From contig CAVRPV010000011.1 of assembly GCA_963723235.1 (NCBI GenBank), positions 1-64,000 of the forward strand: DNA of 64,000 nucleotides, written 5' to 3'. Origin of the DNA: CAIRTM01 sp963723235. GTDB taxonomy: Bacteria > Desulfobacterota > WTBG01 > CAIYCZ01 > CAIRTM01. Below, piece by piece: positions 1-10,312 of the stretch (position 1 is the first letter of the stretch; the number at the start of each line of letters is the position of its first letter). The translations under genes and the position numbers were made by a program. The notes beneath the pieces are model-generated. The model was not told the origin of the DNA. It worked only from the letters and a program-made list of their open reading frames with translations, and did no database searches.

Positions 1-121
1 AGATACTATGGCGCTTGATGGTTGCACTCTGCGGCAGAGAAGGTCAGCGGAGAGCCAGGCCGTGACGCATGGGATGTCCAAACTTTTTTGATACGGTATT
101 GCTGCACAGATTATTTTTTCA

Positions 122-169
122 TTGACAAGCGGGCTTCACTTGGTTATTAATGTATACTGACCAGTCGGT
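122..169 (+). promoter_or_regulatory. promoter with TetR-type operator
   Basis: TTGACA at 122-127 is followed after 17 bases by TATTAA at 145-150, a reasonable sigma-70 promoter. Immediately downstream is ACTGACCAGTCGGT (156-169), an imperfect palindrome (ACTGAC / GTCGGT) of the kind bound by TetR-family repressors. The same motif recurs at 5320 and 13604. A repressor there would sit over the transcription start of the operon beginning at 247. Confidence 0.6.
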
Positions 170-246
170 AATGTTCTTTGTGTCTAGTACCGCTCGTCTG
201 AACATGGCTATGCAAACCATCGTCATACAATAAAGGAGGTGCGTAT

Positions 247-679
247 ATGATAATCAACGAGCTTTTTTACCAGGAAATCTCGCAGCTGTTGAGCGATGTT
301 GATCAGAATATTGCCGGGATTAAAGACATCCGGGAGAGGATGCGGGCCTTTATTGTGCAGATATCAAAGTCCATTGTGGAGAATAATGACTTTTTCAAGG
401 TGTACGTCGCCCGGCTTACGGACGAGGCGGAAAAGCACGGCACAACCAAAATGACTACGACTTTCTTTGACGGCTATGTAAGCCGGCTTGCAGGCAATCA
501 TAGGGCAGGGCATCACTTCAGGGCTTTTCAGGCAGGTCGATGCCGAAAGTATTGCCCGGGCCAGCTTCAGCCTGATGCTGGGCTCGATTTTCATAAAACA
601 TGTGATGAAGGTCGACCTTGATCTTGATTACCAGAACACAACACAGATCGACCTGCTGCTGGAAGCCATCAAAAAATGA
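247..679 (+). CDS. TetR-family C-terminal domain protein without HTH, frameshifted
   Basis: The start has a strong ribosome site (AAAGGAGG, then ATG). The protein opens with ELFYQEISQLL, which in TetR regulators is the segment directly after the DNA-binding domain, and continues through a ligand-binding-type helical domain. The reading frame shifts near position 485; the second frame (MQAIIGQGITSGLFRQVD...) carries the typical TetR C-terminus to 679. No helix-turn-helix is encoded upstream in 1-246. It may be a decayed regulator or one that lost its DNA-binding part. Seen: the RBS, the truncated homology, the frameshift. Inferred: the TetR assignment, from similarity to the intact regulators at 12931 and 15226. 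Confidence 0.5.
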
Positions 680-746
680 CGCACTCGTACAAAGTCCGGA
701 TGCTGCGTTGCGTTTCGTCCAAGCGGATCACTGCGGCGTAAAGTGC

Positions 747-769
747 GCACGGCATGCCGTGCCTCCTAC
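747..769. repeat. REP-like palindrome
   Basis: GCACGGCATGCCGTGC (747-762) is a perfect 16-base palindrome. A near-identical unit lies inside the longer repeat elements at 15046-15180 and 59205-59322. It sits in the short gap between the TetR-like fragment and the oxidase operon. Confidence 0.6.
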
Positions 770-863
770 AATTTACGGAGCGTATGTTTTGAAAATATTT
801 TTTGATTTTTAGGGAACCATCAAGAAATAAGAATTTTTAATTTTCTTACGGGGAGCGCGTGTC

Positions 864-2463
864 ATGAGTCTTCCGAACGGCGCATACGCGGCACTTGCAA
901 ACGCACTGGGCGCGGAAAATGTCTGTGATGATCCGGCGGTTACTTCCGGATACAGCTATATGTGGCTGGCCTACGCCACCCATGCGCAGTCGGGCCGCTA
1001 CCGGCCGGCAGCGGTTGCGCTGCCGCGGCAGCACACAGGATGTGCAGACCATCATACTGCTCGCCAACCGGTACAAGTTTAATTATATTCCGGTCGGCAC
1101 CAATCTGTTTCCGCCCAACATGCCGCACGCGGCCGATACCATCATCATCGACCCCAAGCGCATGAACAGCATTCTGGAGATCGACACGGACAACATGTAT
1201 GCCGTGGTTGAGCCCTATGTTACCTATGCCCAGCTGCAGGCCGAGACCATGCAGAAGGGCCTGACCCTGACCGTGTGCGAAGGCGGTGCGCAGTGCTCGG
1301 TGGTTGCCAACAATATGTTTCAGGGCATGGGCGGCACAGGGCACAAGTTCGGCTATAACCGGGGCGTTCTGGGATGTGACTGGGTGCTTCCCAACGGCGA
1401 GTTGTTGAAGATCGGCTCGCGCGGCAATGCCCGGGGCGACTGGTTCTGGGGCGACTGCGCCGGGATTAACCTGAAAGGGCTTTTGCGGGGAGACTGCGGC
1501 CATTGCGGCGGCATGGGCATGGTGACGACCATGGCGGTCAAACTGTTTCCCTATCCGGGCCCGCAGACGTTTCCGGTCAAGGGGGCCAACCCGAATTTTC
1601 AGGTCGATTTCCCCAAGACCGGTTCAAGGTCAACCTGATCAAGTTTCCCGACCCGCAAGAAACTCATTGATGCAATGTATGAGATCGGTCATGCCGAGAT
1701 CGGCGTTGCCGTGCATGAGGAGCCGGCTGCGATGGTTTTGGCAGGTGAATCGCCCTCGGTTGAGTACTTCTGGGAGAAATGGCCCGAGTTTAAAAAGAAA
1801 TGGCGCAATGTGCTCTCGGTCACGCTTCTCGGGTTTTCCTCTCCCCGCCAGGTTGCCTATGAACAGATGGTGCTGGATCAAATCGTCAAGGAAACCGGCG
1901 GTGAGTACATTCCCGAGGAGGGTGAGCTGTGGTCGTGCGCGGCCTGCAATCTCGGCGAGCAGATCCGCACCGGCGTTTCAAACCGCCTGTTCCGCATAGC
2001 GGGTGACTTCTTCGTCATGGGCGGTTTCGGGTTTGACTCCCTCGACCAGAGCCTGAAAATGAGCAAGGAGTACATGTGGCCGCTGATACTGGACGGCATC
2101 GAAAAAGGCCACCTTGCCCCCGATGATGTGCGCAATGACTGGCTGAATTCTTATCAGCTGGGCCATTACTCCGAAACCGAGCCGCTGATTTATTTTGAGC
2201 ACGATCTGGCTGCGGGAGGCGCCTTCATGAACAGCTATGTCGGAACCATCGTCGAGGCCGTAAAGCGCAAGATGACCACCTCGTGGCCGCTCGGTCCCAT
2301 GAATTATATCACCGGCCCGGCAATGTGCAACTATCATGAACTGGTAAAAAAAATCAAGACGGCGCTTGATCCGCGGCTGACATCGAATCCGGGCTTTCCG
2401 GTGCCGCCGGAGCCCCCGCAGGCGATAAGGGCGCAGCAAACTCGAGGAGAAGAGCATTTATGA
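864..2463 (+). CDS. FAD-linked oxidase (GlcD/vanillyl-alcohol-oxidase superfamily), frameshifted
   Basis: The start ATG at 864 follows GGGGAG. Two frameshifts (near 1015 and 1640) split the reading frame, but the pieces join into about 530 residues. The middle piece shows the PP-loop-type FAD_binding_4 domain: a YIPVGTNLFPPN segment, DPKRMNSILEID, AVVEPYVTYAQLQ and a GGTGHKFGYNRGVLG-type turn. The C-terminal part resembles the FAD-oxidase C-terminal domain. Family members oxidise hydroxy acids or phenolic alcohols and pass electrons to a partner. The stop overlaps the start of the next FAD oxidase (ATGA), and an Fe-S CCG protein follows, as in glycolate-oxidase-like complexes. The substrate cannot be read from sequence. 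Confidence 0.75.
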
Positions 2464-4000
2464 GCACACAGACTCCTGCAATGGTTGATTATTAAAAACC
2501 GCTGGACGACTCGTTCCCTACGCCGAGCAGTGCGCCGCGCGCGTTTCGTTTCACGCGGAGGTAAAGCACGGATGGAGGAAATCGTCGGACCCGAACAGGT
2601 ATCCGACAGTCCGGAGGTGCTCGCGCGCTATGCCGTGACAAAAGCCTTGAGCAGGCCGGACGGCCCGCCTTTATGGTGAGGCCCGGGGACACGGCGCAGA
2701 TCTGCGAACTCGTCAAGTGCGCAAACAGCTTGAAAATGCCGCTGATTCCGCTCAGTTCGGGCACGCACCTCTACGGGGCCGGACTTGTGCGCCTGGGCGG
2801 CATGGTGGTTGATCTGTCGGACTGGAAAGACATTCACGCAATCGATCACAGCAACCGGGCGTGCGCATAGCGCCCGGCGTGCACCTATGATCAGCTGCAG
2901 GATGCGCTTGAACACAATGGCCTGCGCGCGCTTATTCCGCTGCTGCCGCGGCGCGACCAGTCCGTATTGACCGCGCATCTTGAAGCCCAGCCCATGCTGA
3001 TCCCGGAGTTCAATTACAGCGAGCCCATGTATACGGCCGAGATCGTGCTGGCCTCGGGCGAGATTTTCCGCACTGGCGCCGCAGCAGTCGGCTCCTCCTG
3101 ATCAGACGCCAATGACATGGTCGGGCCCTGGGGCCCGGGCTTTGACTGGAACCGGCTGTTTACCCGCGCCAGGGAACCCTGGGCATCGTCACCTGGATGA
3201 ATATCATGGCCGAGCCCCTGCCCTGAAGCAGAAGATATTTTTTACCGCTGCTGCCGTCAATTGAGCCGCTGACGGCCTTTACCTCCCGCGTGCAGCGAAA
3301 ATGGCTGGGCTATGAGTGCTTTATTCTCAACCGGGCGAACCTGGCCTGCATACTGGCGCAGGGCCCCGATGACATACGAGCCCTTGCAGAAGCGCCTGCC
3401 GGCCTTTGTGCAGATTTTCTGCATCGGCGGGTTGAAGCGCTTTCCCGAGGAGCGTATCGCCTGGCAGGAGGCTGATTTTCTTGAAACCTCGCAGGAATGC
3501 GGCTTGCGCCGCAGCCGACCATGCCTGAAGCTCCCCGCGCCGCGCGGTTTTTTGAGAAGAATCTGCACAGATGCTGGCCTGGTGACGTGTACTGGAAGGA
3601 CGCGCGCCGGGCGCCAGCGCTGATATTTTTTTCATCACCACCATGAACCGGGTGCCGGTATTTATTAACGCCATGCAGCAGCAGGCCGCGCAGGCGGGCT
3701 ACAATTTCCAGGACATCGGCATCTATGTCCAGCCGATTGAAAACGGCCGGGTCGCGCATCTTGAGTTCATGTTGCCCTATAACCCGGCATGACGCAGCGC
3801 GCTGCGTGAGCGCATGCGGGATCTGCATGCGAAAGCCGCCGTGTCATGTACACCCACGGCGCGCTTTTTACCCGGGCCTACGGCTCCTGGGCGCAGCTTG
3901 CACACGGCAAGCAATGCCGCCCAGCAGCAGACGGCGACGAATGATAAAGGACGTGCTTGACCCCAAAAACATCATGAACCCGGGCAGACTGGGGCTGTAG
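2460..4000 (+). CDS. second FAD-linked oxidase, heavily frameshifted
   Basis: ATG at 2460 overlaps the upstream stop. The frame breaks at about position 2490 and at several later points. Translating successive frames recovers a continuous FAD-oxidase-like protein: MEEIVGPEQVSDSPEVLARYA, then PGDTAQICELVKCAN with PLIPLSSGTHLYGAG (FAD-binding core), then YTAEIVLASGEIFRTGA, and at the end KDVLDPKNIMNPGRLGL, the classic C-terminus of GlcD-type oxidases. It is probably a partner or paralogue of the gene at 864. So many breaks in 1.5 kb suggest either an inactive gene or poor local sequence quality. Confidence 0.65.
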
Positions 4001-4024
4001 CCTCCTTCGTCCGAGGAGAAAACG

Positions 4025-5295
4025 ATGAGTCTTGAGAAATACCGCTGGGACCTGGTGAACTGCGAGCGCTGCTCCATGTGCAAATGGCTGCACCCGTGGA
4101 GCATCAAGAGCCGAGAGCGCGCCATGGTGTGCCCGTCGCTCAGGAAATACAACTTTGATTCCTATTCCGCGCAGGGCCGCTTTGATCTGGCCCGCGCCCT
4201 GCTGGAAGGCGAGTTTGAAATCACGGACAAAGCCCTTGAGGTAATTTACGCCTGTACCCTGTGCGGGGGCTGCGATGTGACCTGCAAGTTTACCCGCGAC
4301 ATGGAGCCGCTTGAAATACTGCAGGAGCTGCGCAAATTCTGTGTCGAGCAGGGCAAAGGGCCTCTGCCCGGACATATGCCCGCGGTTGACAGTATTCGCA
4401 AGAACCACAACCCCTGGCTGCAGCCCGCGGCTCGCGGCGCGGCCACTGGGCCCGCAAAATGAAGGTCAAAGACCTCAGCAAGGAAAAGGCCGAGGTGCTG
4501 TATTTTGCCGGATGCACCTATTCCTATAATGCCAATATGCAGCAGGTCGCCCGCTCAACCCTGCGCATTCTGCAGAAGGCGGGCATTGATGTCGGGATTC
4601 TGGGCAGCAATGAAGCATGCTGTGCGAGCCCGATTGTCAAGGTCGGCATGCAGGACATGTTTCATGAGCATGCAGCAAAAAATATCGAGATGTTTAACGG
4701 CCTGGGTATTAAAACGATTGTTACGTCATGCGCCGGATGTTACGGGGTGCTGCAGAGCCAGTATCCGGCGGTGGGGAAAATGAATTTTGAAGTCAGGCAC
4801 AGCATGGAATATTTCGACGAGCTGGTGCAGGACGGAAGGCTGAAGTTTACCAAAGAAGTGCCCCTGAAGGTTACCTGGCATGACCCCTGTCACTCGGGCC
4901 GCGGCGGCGAGCCGCAGGACCTGTGGGAGGGAACGCGCGTGAAGTGGGGCCTTTCCGATCCGCCGCGGGAGCGCAATTACGGCGCGAAGGGCGTATTTGA
5001 TGCGCCCCGGAATGTGTTGAAAGCCATCCCCGGCATGGAACTGGTTGAAATGGAGCGCATTCGGGAGTTTTCATGGTGCTGCGGCGCAGGGGGCGGCGTT
5101 AAGTCGGCCTATCCTGAATTCGCGGTTGAAACCGCGCGCGAACGTGTACGCGAAGCCCTGGAGACCGGGGCCGAGGCCCTGGTGACCAGCTGCCCATGGT
5201 GTGAGACCAATCTGCAGGATGGCATTCACGCCGAGGATGCTGCGCTTGAAATGCTGAGTCTGGTCGAGCTGATTGAGCGCGCCACAGGGGATTAG
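4025..5295 (+). CDS. Fe-S oxidoreductase with two 4Fe-4S motifs and two CCG domains (GlpC/HdrD-like)
   Basis: The N-terminal part (from 4025, RBS GAGGAG) holds cysteine clusters CERCSMC...CP and CTLCGGCDVTC for two 4Fe-4S clusters. The C-terminal part (frame from about 4400 to 5295) has paired CCG modules: GCTY, ACCASP, SCAGCY, DPCHSGR, WCCGAGGG and SCPWCETN. A frameshift at 4400-4440, in a GC-rich stretch, separates the halves; read across it the protein is about 420 residues, the usual family length. The family accepts electrons from flavoprotein dehydrogenases and passes them to quinone or heterodisulfide-type acceptors. Its position behind two FAD oxidases suggests it is their electron-transfer subunit. 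Confidence 0.8.
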
Positions 5296-5319
5296 AATTT
5301 TTTTGAGCGCCATGTGTTT

Positions 5320-5333
5320 ACTGACCGGTCGGC
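5320..5333 (+). promoter_or_regulatory. TetR-type operator, second copy
   Basis: ACTGACCGGTCGGC matches the sites at 156 and 13604 at 12 of 14 positions or better. It lies between the Fe-S protein stop (5295) and the next start (5374), so it can control a separate transcript for the 5374-8893 genes. Confidence 0.6.
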
Positions 5334-5373
5334 TTAGATAGCTGAGAGGAAAGATCGTAGAGAGGATTTTGGC

Positions 5374-5589
5374 ATGCAAACTTACGGACAGGCGTTTCAT
5401 GTGCGCTGCTATGAACTGGCGCAGGCGGTGAATCTTGACGCAATCAGCGCCGAGGACGACCGTCAGTTTTTTTTCGACATGTTCACACGCTATCTCGGCA
5501 TGATTGAAGAGTATTACAACATAAAAATGCATGCTGAGCGGGCCGCGCAGCGTGAAAAATTGACACTGGTTCACAGTTCAGCCGGTTAA
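5374..5589 (+). CDS. small hypothetical protein
   Basis: A 71-residue reading frame with GAGAGGA upstream. It lies between the operator at 5320 and the haem/flavin-fold gene, in the same direction. It is rich in aromatic and charged residues with no cysteine cluster, signal peptide or membrane segment. I do not recognise the family. Position and ribosome site support it as real and co-transcribed with its neighbours. Confidence 0.5.
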   Translation: MQTYGQAFHVRCYELAQAVNLDAISAEDDRQFFFDMFTRYLGMIEEYYNIKMHAERAAQREKLTLVHSSAG

Positions 5590-5620
5590 TTCTGCGTATG
5601 TATCAGGAAAGGAGCAAAAA

Positions 5621-6416
5621 ATGACCAACAAAATAAAATCGATTCTGCTTGGCTCGTTGTGCGTAGTGGTTGTGCTGCTGGTGGCTTCGAGGGGGGTGGT
5701 GTACTCACAGGTCGCTGCTTCGAAGGAAATCAGCGCATCATCGGCCGGTATCAGCCCGAATCATCCGGAGGTTGAATCCGGCATGAGCTGTGTTGACTGC
5801 CATTCCGTTACACTCGACGCACAGACGACTGCCACGAAAGCCTGGCTCTCAGGGGCCTATCTCAAGTACGCGGCCGGTGAGGGCATCATGGGGCAGGAGG
5901 ATGTGAAGAAGGCGATTGTCGATATAATCGGCGGCCGCAAGCACAACCGAACATTCGTGCTGGGGACCTGCATCAATAATACGCCGCTTACAACGACGGC
6001 TGATTTTATGCTTGATCCGCAGACTATGACGATCTACGGGCTGCATGAAAAAGGAACAACTAAATTGTTTCACATTCAGCAAAATCCGCGTGTGAGCCTG
6101 AACTGGCATGAAGAGTTTGAAACATGGGGCAAGGTGCTCTGCATGCAGTTTATCGGGCATGCCGTATTGCTGGAGGGAAGTGATCCTGAGTTTGAACAGG
6201 TACTCAATGACTGTATACCTTATGAACAGCTGGCATCTGCAATGAAAATCGAACCGGAGCAGGCGCGCGGCCATGATCAAAGCGGGTATGCTGATGAGTA
6301 AAATCAGGGTTGACATGATCACGGTCAACAATTCGGCGTTTGAGCAGAAAGGTTTTCGTAAATATCAGCGCTGGGAGCGTTCAACCGCGCCAACGAAGTC
6401 CACTATACAGGAGTAG
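5621..6416 (+). CDS. exported protein: one c-type haem motif fused to a flavin split-barrel (PNPOx-like) domain
   Basis: It starts after AGGAG with a signal peptide or anchor (about residues 7-30, VVVVLLVA). A single CxxCH motif (SCVDCHS) follows near residue 60, which in an exported protein binds covalent haem c. The rest resembles the pyridoxamine-phosphate-oxidase-like split barrel that binds FMN, F420 or haem: TFVLGTCINNTPLTTTADF, IQQNPRVSLNWH, CMQFIGHAVLLEG. A frameshift near 6260 changes the end; the corrected frame continues ARAMIKAGMLMSKIRVDMITV and stops at 6416, four bases before the next start. Fusion of haem c to this fold is unusual. Likely role: periplasmic redox partner of the oxidases here (inference). 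Confidence 0.65.
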
Positions 6417-6419
6417 CGT

Positions 6420-7749
6420 ATGTTTGATGTTGCAATTGTAGGAGCGGGCCCTGCCGGGGTGCACGCGGCCATCGGGTGCGCACGTGCGGGTCTGCGTGTG
6501 GCACTGATTGAAAAGCGGACTGATATCTCCAAAATCACGCGCTATTGCAGCGAGCATTTGATTCTGGATGAAAATTATAACGGCGACACGCTGATCGTGG
6601 AGCCCGGCCTGCCGCCGAGGGGTCCGCACCGCATTGTACCGCCCAACAAAAAGAATAAAATCAAATCCTCCCGGTTCGGCTGGGAAATCGAATATCACGG
6701 TCCCCTGTGCCCCTGCCTTGATAAATATTATTTTTCGGCAGATCTTACGCACAATGCGCATTTTGCCTGGTCTGACGGGCGCCCGCTTGCCTGGAAATAC
6801 GACAAGGGCGGTCTTGTGCAGCAGCTGCTTGATCAGGCCCTGGCGCTGGGGATTGAATACATGAGCGGCACAACCTGCTATGAGGCCCGCGACAGCCGGA
6901 ACGGGGAAGGGGTCCATCTAAAATGCGTCAGCCGGGGCAAGCGTTTTATCGTGCGCGCAAAGAAACTGCTTGCGGCTGACGGCGCCAGCGCGCAAGTTGC
7001 CCAGAGCATGGGCATCAATGCCGATCGCATGTATTTCACGCAGGCGCCGGTGGTGGCACTGTATATGTCGGGCGTTAAAAATTACAATCGCAATCACTGG
7101 GTCGGCTACTGGGGCCTGTGTTACGGATCGCACTATGCGCCCCTGATCGGCACGGGCCCGCATGGGCATTTCGACTGGGCGGACCTGATTCGTGATCGGC
7201 ACTGAAAAACAGAAGCCGCTTGGAGCTGTTTGAGTATTTCACAAAGAAAAGCCCGGTTGCCTGGATGTTTGCCGACGCAAAGGTTGAGCGGATGCACAGC
7301 TGTACCACCAAGGCCTTTGCGCCCATGAAAAAGCCCTACCAGGGCAATTGCCTGGTGATCGGTGATGCGGCGGCCTTTGTCGAGGTGCAGGCCCAGGGTG
7401 CGCTTAACTGTGGATGGTGTGCCGCCGATGCGGTTGTAAAGGAGCTTGCAGGGCAAGCCCGGATTTGAGGAATACACGCGCACGTGGCTTGAGACCTTTG
7501 AGTTCAATGACGACGGCATGATGCAGGTCACGACCGGATACGCGCTTATTCCCTATTATACCGACGAGCAGGTCAGCTATCTTTTTTCGCTGCTGGACAA
7601 TGTTACGCTTGAACGGCAGCTGGAGCCAGTACCAGTCGCCGCGCATGATCTGGGGCGAGATTCACAAACATGATGAGCGCATTCAGAAGGAGCGGCCCGA
7701 TATCTGGGAAAAGCTGCAAAAGCAGCAGTCGCGCACGCTGGGCAGCTGA
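6420..7749 (+). CDS. FAD-dependent oxidoreductase, geranylgeranyl-reductase-like, frameshifted
   Basis: ATG at 6420 follows CAGGAG. The N-terminus has a Rossmann dinucleotide fold, VAIVGAGPAGVHAAIG, and an E at the end of the second strand (ALIEKRT). The later motif LVIGDAAAFVEVQAQGALNCG is the second FAD-contact GD motif. Frameshifts near 7200, 7450 and 7625 break it, but the pieces give about 440 residues. It is a clear paralogue of the intact gene at 13706: both contain ELFEYFTKK/DLIEYFTKK, GDAAAFVE/GDSAAYGE and a similar C-terminus. It probably reduces or hydroxylates an unsaturated substrate; the substrate is unknown. Confidence 0.7.
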
Positions 7750-7849
7750 GGCGATCGAGTGATAAGCGCCGGGCAATTTTTCAGGACGGCGGCATTGAAT
7801 ACAAAACAGGAAAAGGACGAGACGTACTTTTATCAGAAAGGACAGCACA

Positions 7850-8893
7850 ATGGCAGATAAGCAGAAAACAAAAAAGACAAGCGAAGCGCAACCGGTAAAC
7901 ACCGATGGCACCATTGAAAAAATGATGCAGTTCAAACCGTTCAGGCATTTTGACAGCCACGGGCATCCGGGCCTCGAGAAAAAGGGCATTGAGGGCAGGC
8001 AGGGCTGTACTGACTTCTGGTGCGGCAATTCGGTCGTGGCGCGCAGCATGATGGGCGCCCGCGCCCTGCTGGGAGACACGAATCCGTTTTCGGCGATTAC
8101 CACGGCGGATCAGTGCCCCAATTTGACGCCGGATGTATTTGTGCAGTACATGGATCAGGCCAACATCGAGGGCATGTGCCTGCAGGCCATCCACGGGGTT
8201 ACTGTTCCGTTCGGACCGAAAAACGAGGTGTGGAAGTGGTACGTACCCAATGAATACGTGAAAAAGGAGTTCATCGACGCGTTCCCCGGGCGATTCACAG
8301 CCGTGGGCGGCGTGCACACGCGCTACGGTGTCGAGGCGGCCCTGGATATGGTGCAGTCGGCCTATGAGTGCGGATTCCCGGGCCTGAAATTTCACACCGC
8401 CACATCAGGCTGCCCGAATATGCCGGAGATGTACCCGGTGTACGCGAAATGCGTGGAGCTGGGCCTGCACGTGCAGTTTCATACCGGCTGCGAGGAGCTT
8501 CCCGGCACCCGCACGAAGTTTCAGAACCCCGAGTTTCTCGACGACGTTGCCATGGATTTTCCGGACCTGAAGATCATTCAGCTGCATTGCGGCATGTTCA
8601 ACAATATCGAAATGGGCCTGTGGAACGTGATGAAGCACGACAATCTGTATACCGACGTGGTCATGCCGGTGCCGCTGCTGATGCATTTCCGGCAGTTCTT
8701 TGACATGGACCACATGCGCTTCCTGGAATATTTCATGCCGGACAAGGTGTTCTACGGAACGGACTTTCCGCTGACCATGCCGTTTTACAAGCCCATGCTG
8801 GACAACATCATGCTGATGCCGATTTCGCAGGAATTCAAGTACAAACTGACCGGTGATAATTTCAGGAAATTCATCAACTGGGAAAGCAAATAA
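7850..8893 (+). CDS. amidohydrolase family 2 metal-dependent hydrolase/decarboxylase
   Basis: Intact, 347 residues, with AGAAAGGA upstream. The TIM-barrel metal ligands are visible: HFDSHGH (HxH) near residue 35, VQFHTG and IQLHCG histidines, and YGTDFP with the catalytic aspartate. This arrangement is that of the ACMSD / gamma-resorcylate-decarboxylase branch of amidohydrolases, which hydrolyse or decarboxylate aromatic acids. It follows the flavoprotein gene and precedes a thiolase, fitting a degradation pathway that ends in acyl-CoA. The actual substrate is not deducible. Confidence 0.8.
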   Translation: MADKQKTKKTSEAQPVNTDGTIEKMMQFKPFRHFDSHGHPGLEKKGIEGRQGCTDFWCGNSVVARSMMGARALLGDTNPFSAITTADQCPNLTPDVFVQYMDQANIEGMCLQAIHGVTVPFGPKNEVWKWYVPNEYVKKEFIDAFPGRFTAVGGVHTRYGVEAALDMVQSAYECGFPGLKFHTATSGCPNMPEMYPVYAKCVELGLHVQFHTGCEELPGTRTKFQNPEFLDDVAMDFPDLKIIQLHCGMFNNIEMGLWNVMKHDNLYTDVVMPVPLLMHFRQFFDMDHMRFLEYFMPDKVFYGTDFPLTMPFYKPMLDNIMLMPISQEFKYKLTGDNFRKFINWESK

Positions 8894-8933
8894 TTTATAC
8901 GTCCGCAAGCGTTCGGGAAAGGTGACGGTTTTA

Positions 8934-10132
8934 TGAACAATGAGGTAGTCATAGTCGGGGCGTGCCGCACCCCGATCGGATCGTTTCTGGGTTCTCTGCA
9001 GGACGTGCATGTGAAAGAGCTGGGCCGCATCGTCGGTACGGAAGCCCTCGGCGTGCAGGGATCGGCCCCGAAGACGTTGATGAAATCGTCTGCGGCAACG
9101 TGATACAGGCCGGTTGCGGCGGAAACGTTGCGCGCCAGATCCAGGCGGAAATCGGCATCCCCTGGCATGCGGGTGCGCTCACGGTCAACCAGCTGTGCTC
9201 ATCAGGCATGCGCGCCCTTGAGATTGCTGCGAACAATATCATGCTGGGGAAAACCGCTGTCAGCCTTGCCGTGGGCGTCGAGAACATGAGCATGGCGCCC
9301 TACCTGATGCCAAAGGTGCGCACAGGCTATCGCATGGGCTCCGGCTACGATGGAGGATGCCATGCTGCTGGACGCACTGGTATGCTCCATTGAAGGCTGT
9401 CATATGGGCATGACCGCTGAGAACGTCGCTGAGCGTTACGGGATCAGCCGTGAGGAGCAGGATGAGCTGGCCTGCGAAAGCCAGAACCGGGCCGCCCGGG
9501 CGATTGATGCGGGCCGATTCCGTGATGAAATTGTACCGGTCGAGGTGCAGCGCAAAAAAGAAACTGTCATGTTCGACACAGATGAACATGTGCGGCCGAA
9601 AACCACCATGAAGGCGCTTGGAGCCCTCAAGCCTGTGTTCAAAAAAGACGGTACCGTGACTGCAGGCAATGCCTCAGGCGTCAATGACGGTGCGGCCGCT
9701 GTTGTACTGATGTCGGCCCGGCGGGCAGAGCAGCTGGATGTCAAGCCTCTGGCGGTCCTTCGTGCAACCTGCACGGTGGGTGTTGAGCCTGCGGTCATGG
9801 GCCTGGGGCCGGCGCGCGCAATCCCTGACGCACTCCGGCAGGCAGGCTTGCAATTCGAGGATATCAACTATTTTGAGTTGAACGAGGCTTTTGCAGCCCA
9901 GTATCTGGGCGTGGAACGTATGCTGCTGCAGGAATCCGGGTTTAAACTTAACCGCAAGGCTGTCAATCGTAATGGTTCCGGCATAGCGCTGGGGCATCCG
10001 GTAGGCTGCTCGGGATTGCGCGTGGTTGTTTCGCTTCTGTATGAAATGCTAAAAACAGGCGAGGCCCTGGGCTGTGCTTCCCTGTGTGCCGGAGGCGGAC
10101 CGGCAATGGCTGTAATTATCGAGTGCGTTTGA
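8934..10132 (+). CDS. acetyl-CoA acetyltransferase (thiolase), frameshifted
   Basis: The start ATG at 8934 follows GGAAAGG. The N-terminus VIVGACRTPIGSFLGS is typical of thiolases. The acyl-accepting cysteine is in NQLCSSGMRAL, the histidine in NEAFAAQYLG, and the second cysteine in SLCAGGGPAMAVI; NRNGSGIALGHPVGCSG is the glycine-rich CoA loop. Frameshifts near 9055 and 9345 split the gene, and the spliced product is about 395 residues, the usual length. It would cleave or form acetoacetyl-CoA-type thioesters, consistent with the end of a ring- or chain-degradation route encoded upstream. Confidence 0.85.
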
Positions 10133-10190
10133 TAACGAGGCCGGCGGTGCTGGCCCGCGGCGACTGGTTTTTACTTCAATGAATTGTTGC

Positions 10191-10250
10191 TTGACAGCTT
10201 CATATTTGTGAGATATTTATCAATATATGGTATACTGTTTGGTATACCAT
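10191..10250 (+). promoter_or_regulatory. possible promoter with 9-bp inverted repeat
   Basis: TTGACA at 10191-10196 could be a -35 box, though no strong -10 lies at ideal spacing. ATGGTATAC (10227-10235) and GTATACCAT (10242-10250) form a perfect inverted repeat around TGTTTG, a likely operator or stem. It lies about 60 bases before the secreted protein start at 10313, in an AT-rich stretch. Confidence 0.4.
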
Positions 10251-10312
10251 GCTGCCGTTGAGTGTCTGTTCATAACAGGGGTGAAATAATAAACCACACA
10301 GGAGGAGTAGGC

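Noticed and set aside
940..1503. Long antisense frame (187 residues) in the first FAD oxidase
   Set aside because: It has no ribosome site, no recognisable domain and is the complement of a clear FAD-binding domain.
2490..3240. Further in-frame stop codons in the second FAD oxidase as selenocysteine codons
   Set aside because: The reading frame changes at each of them, so they come from frameshifts and not from readthrough.
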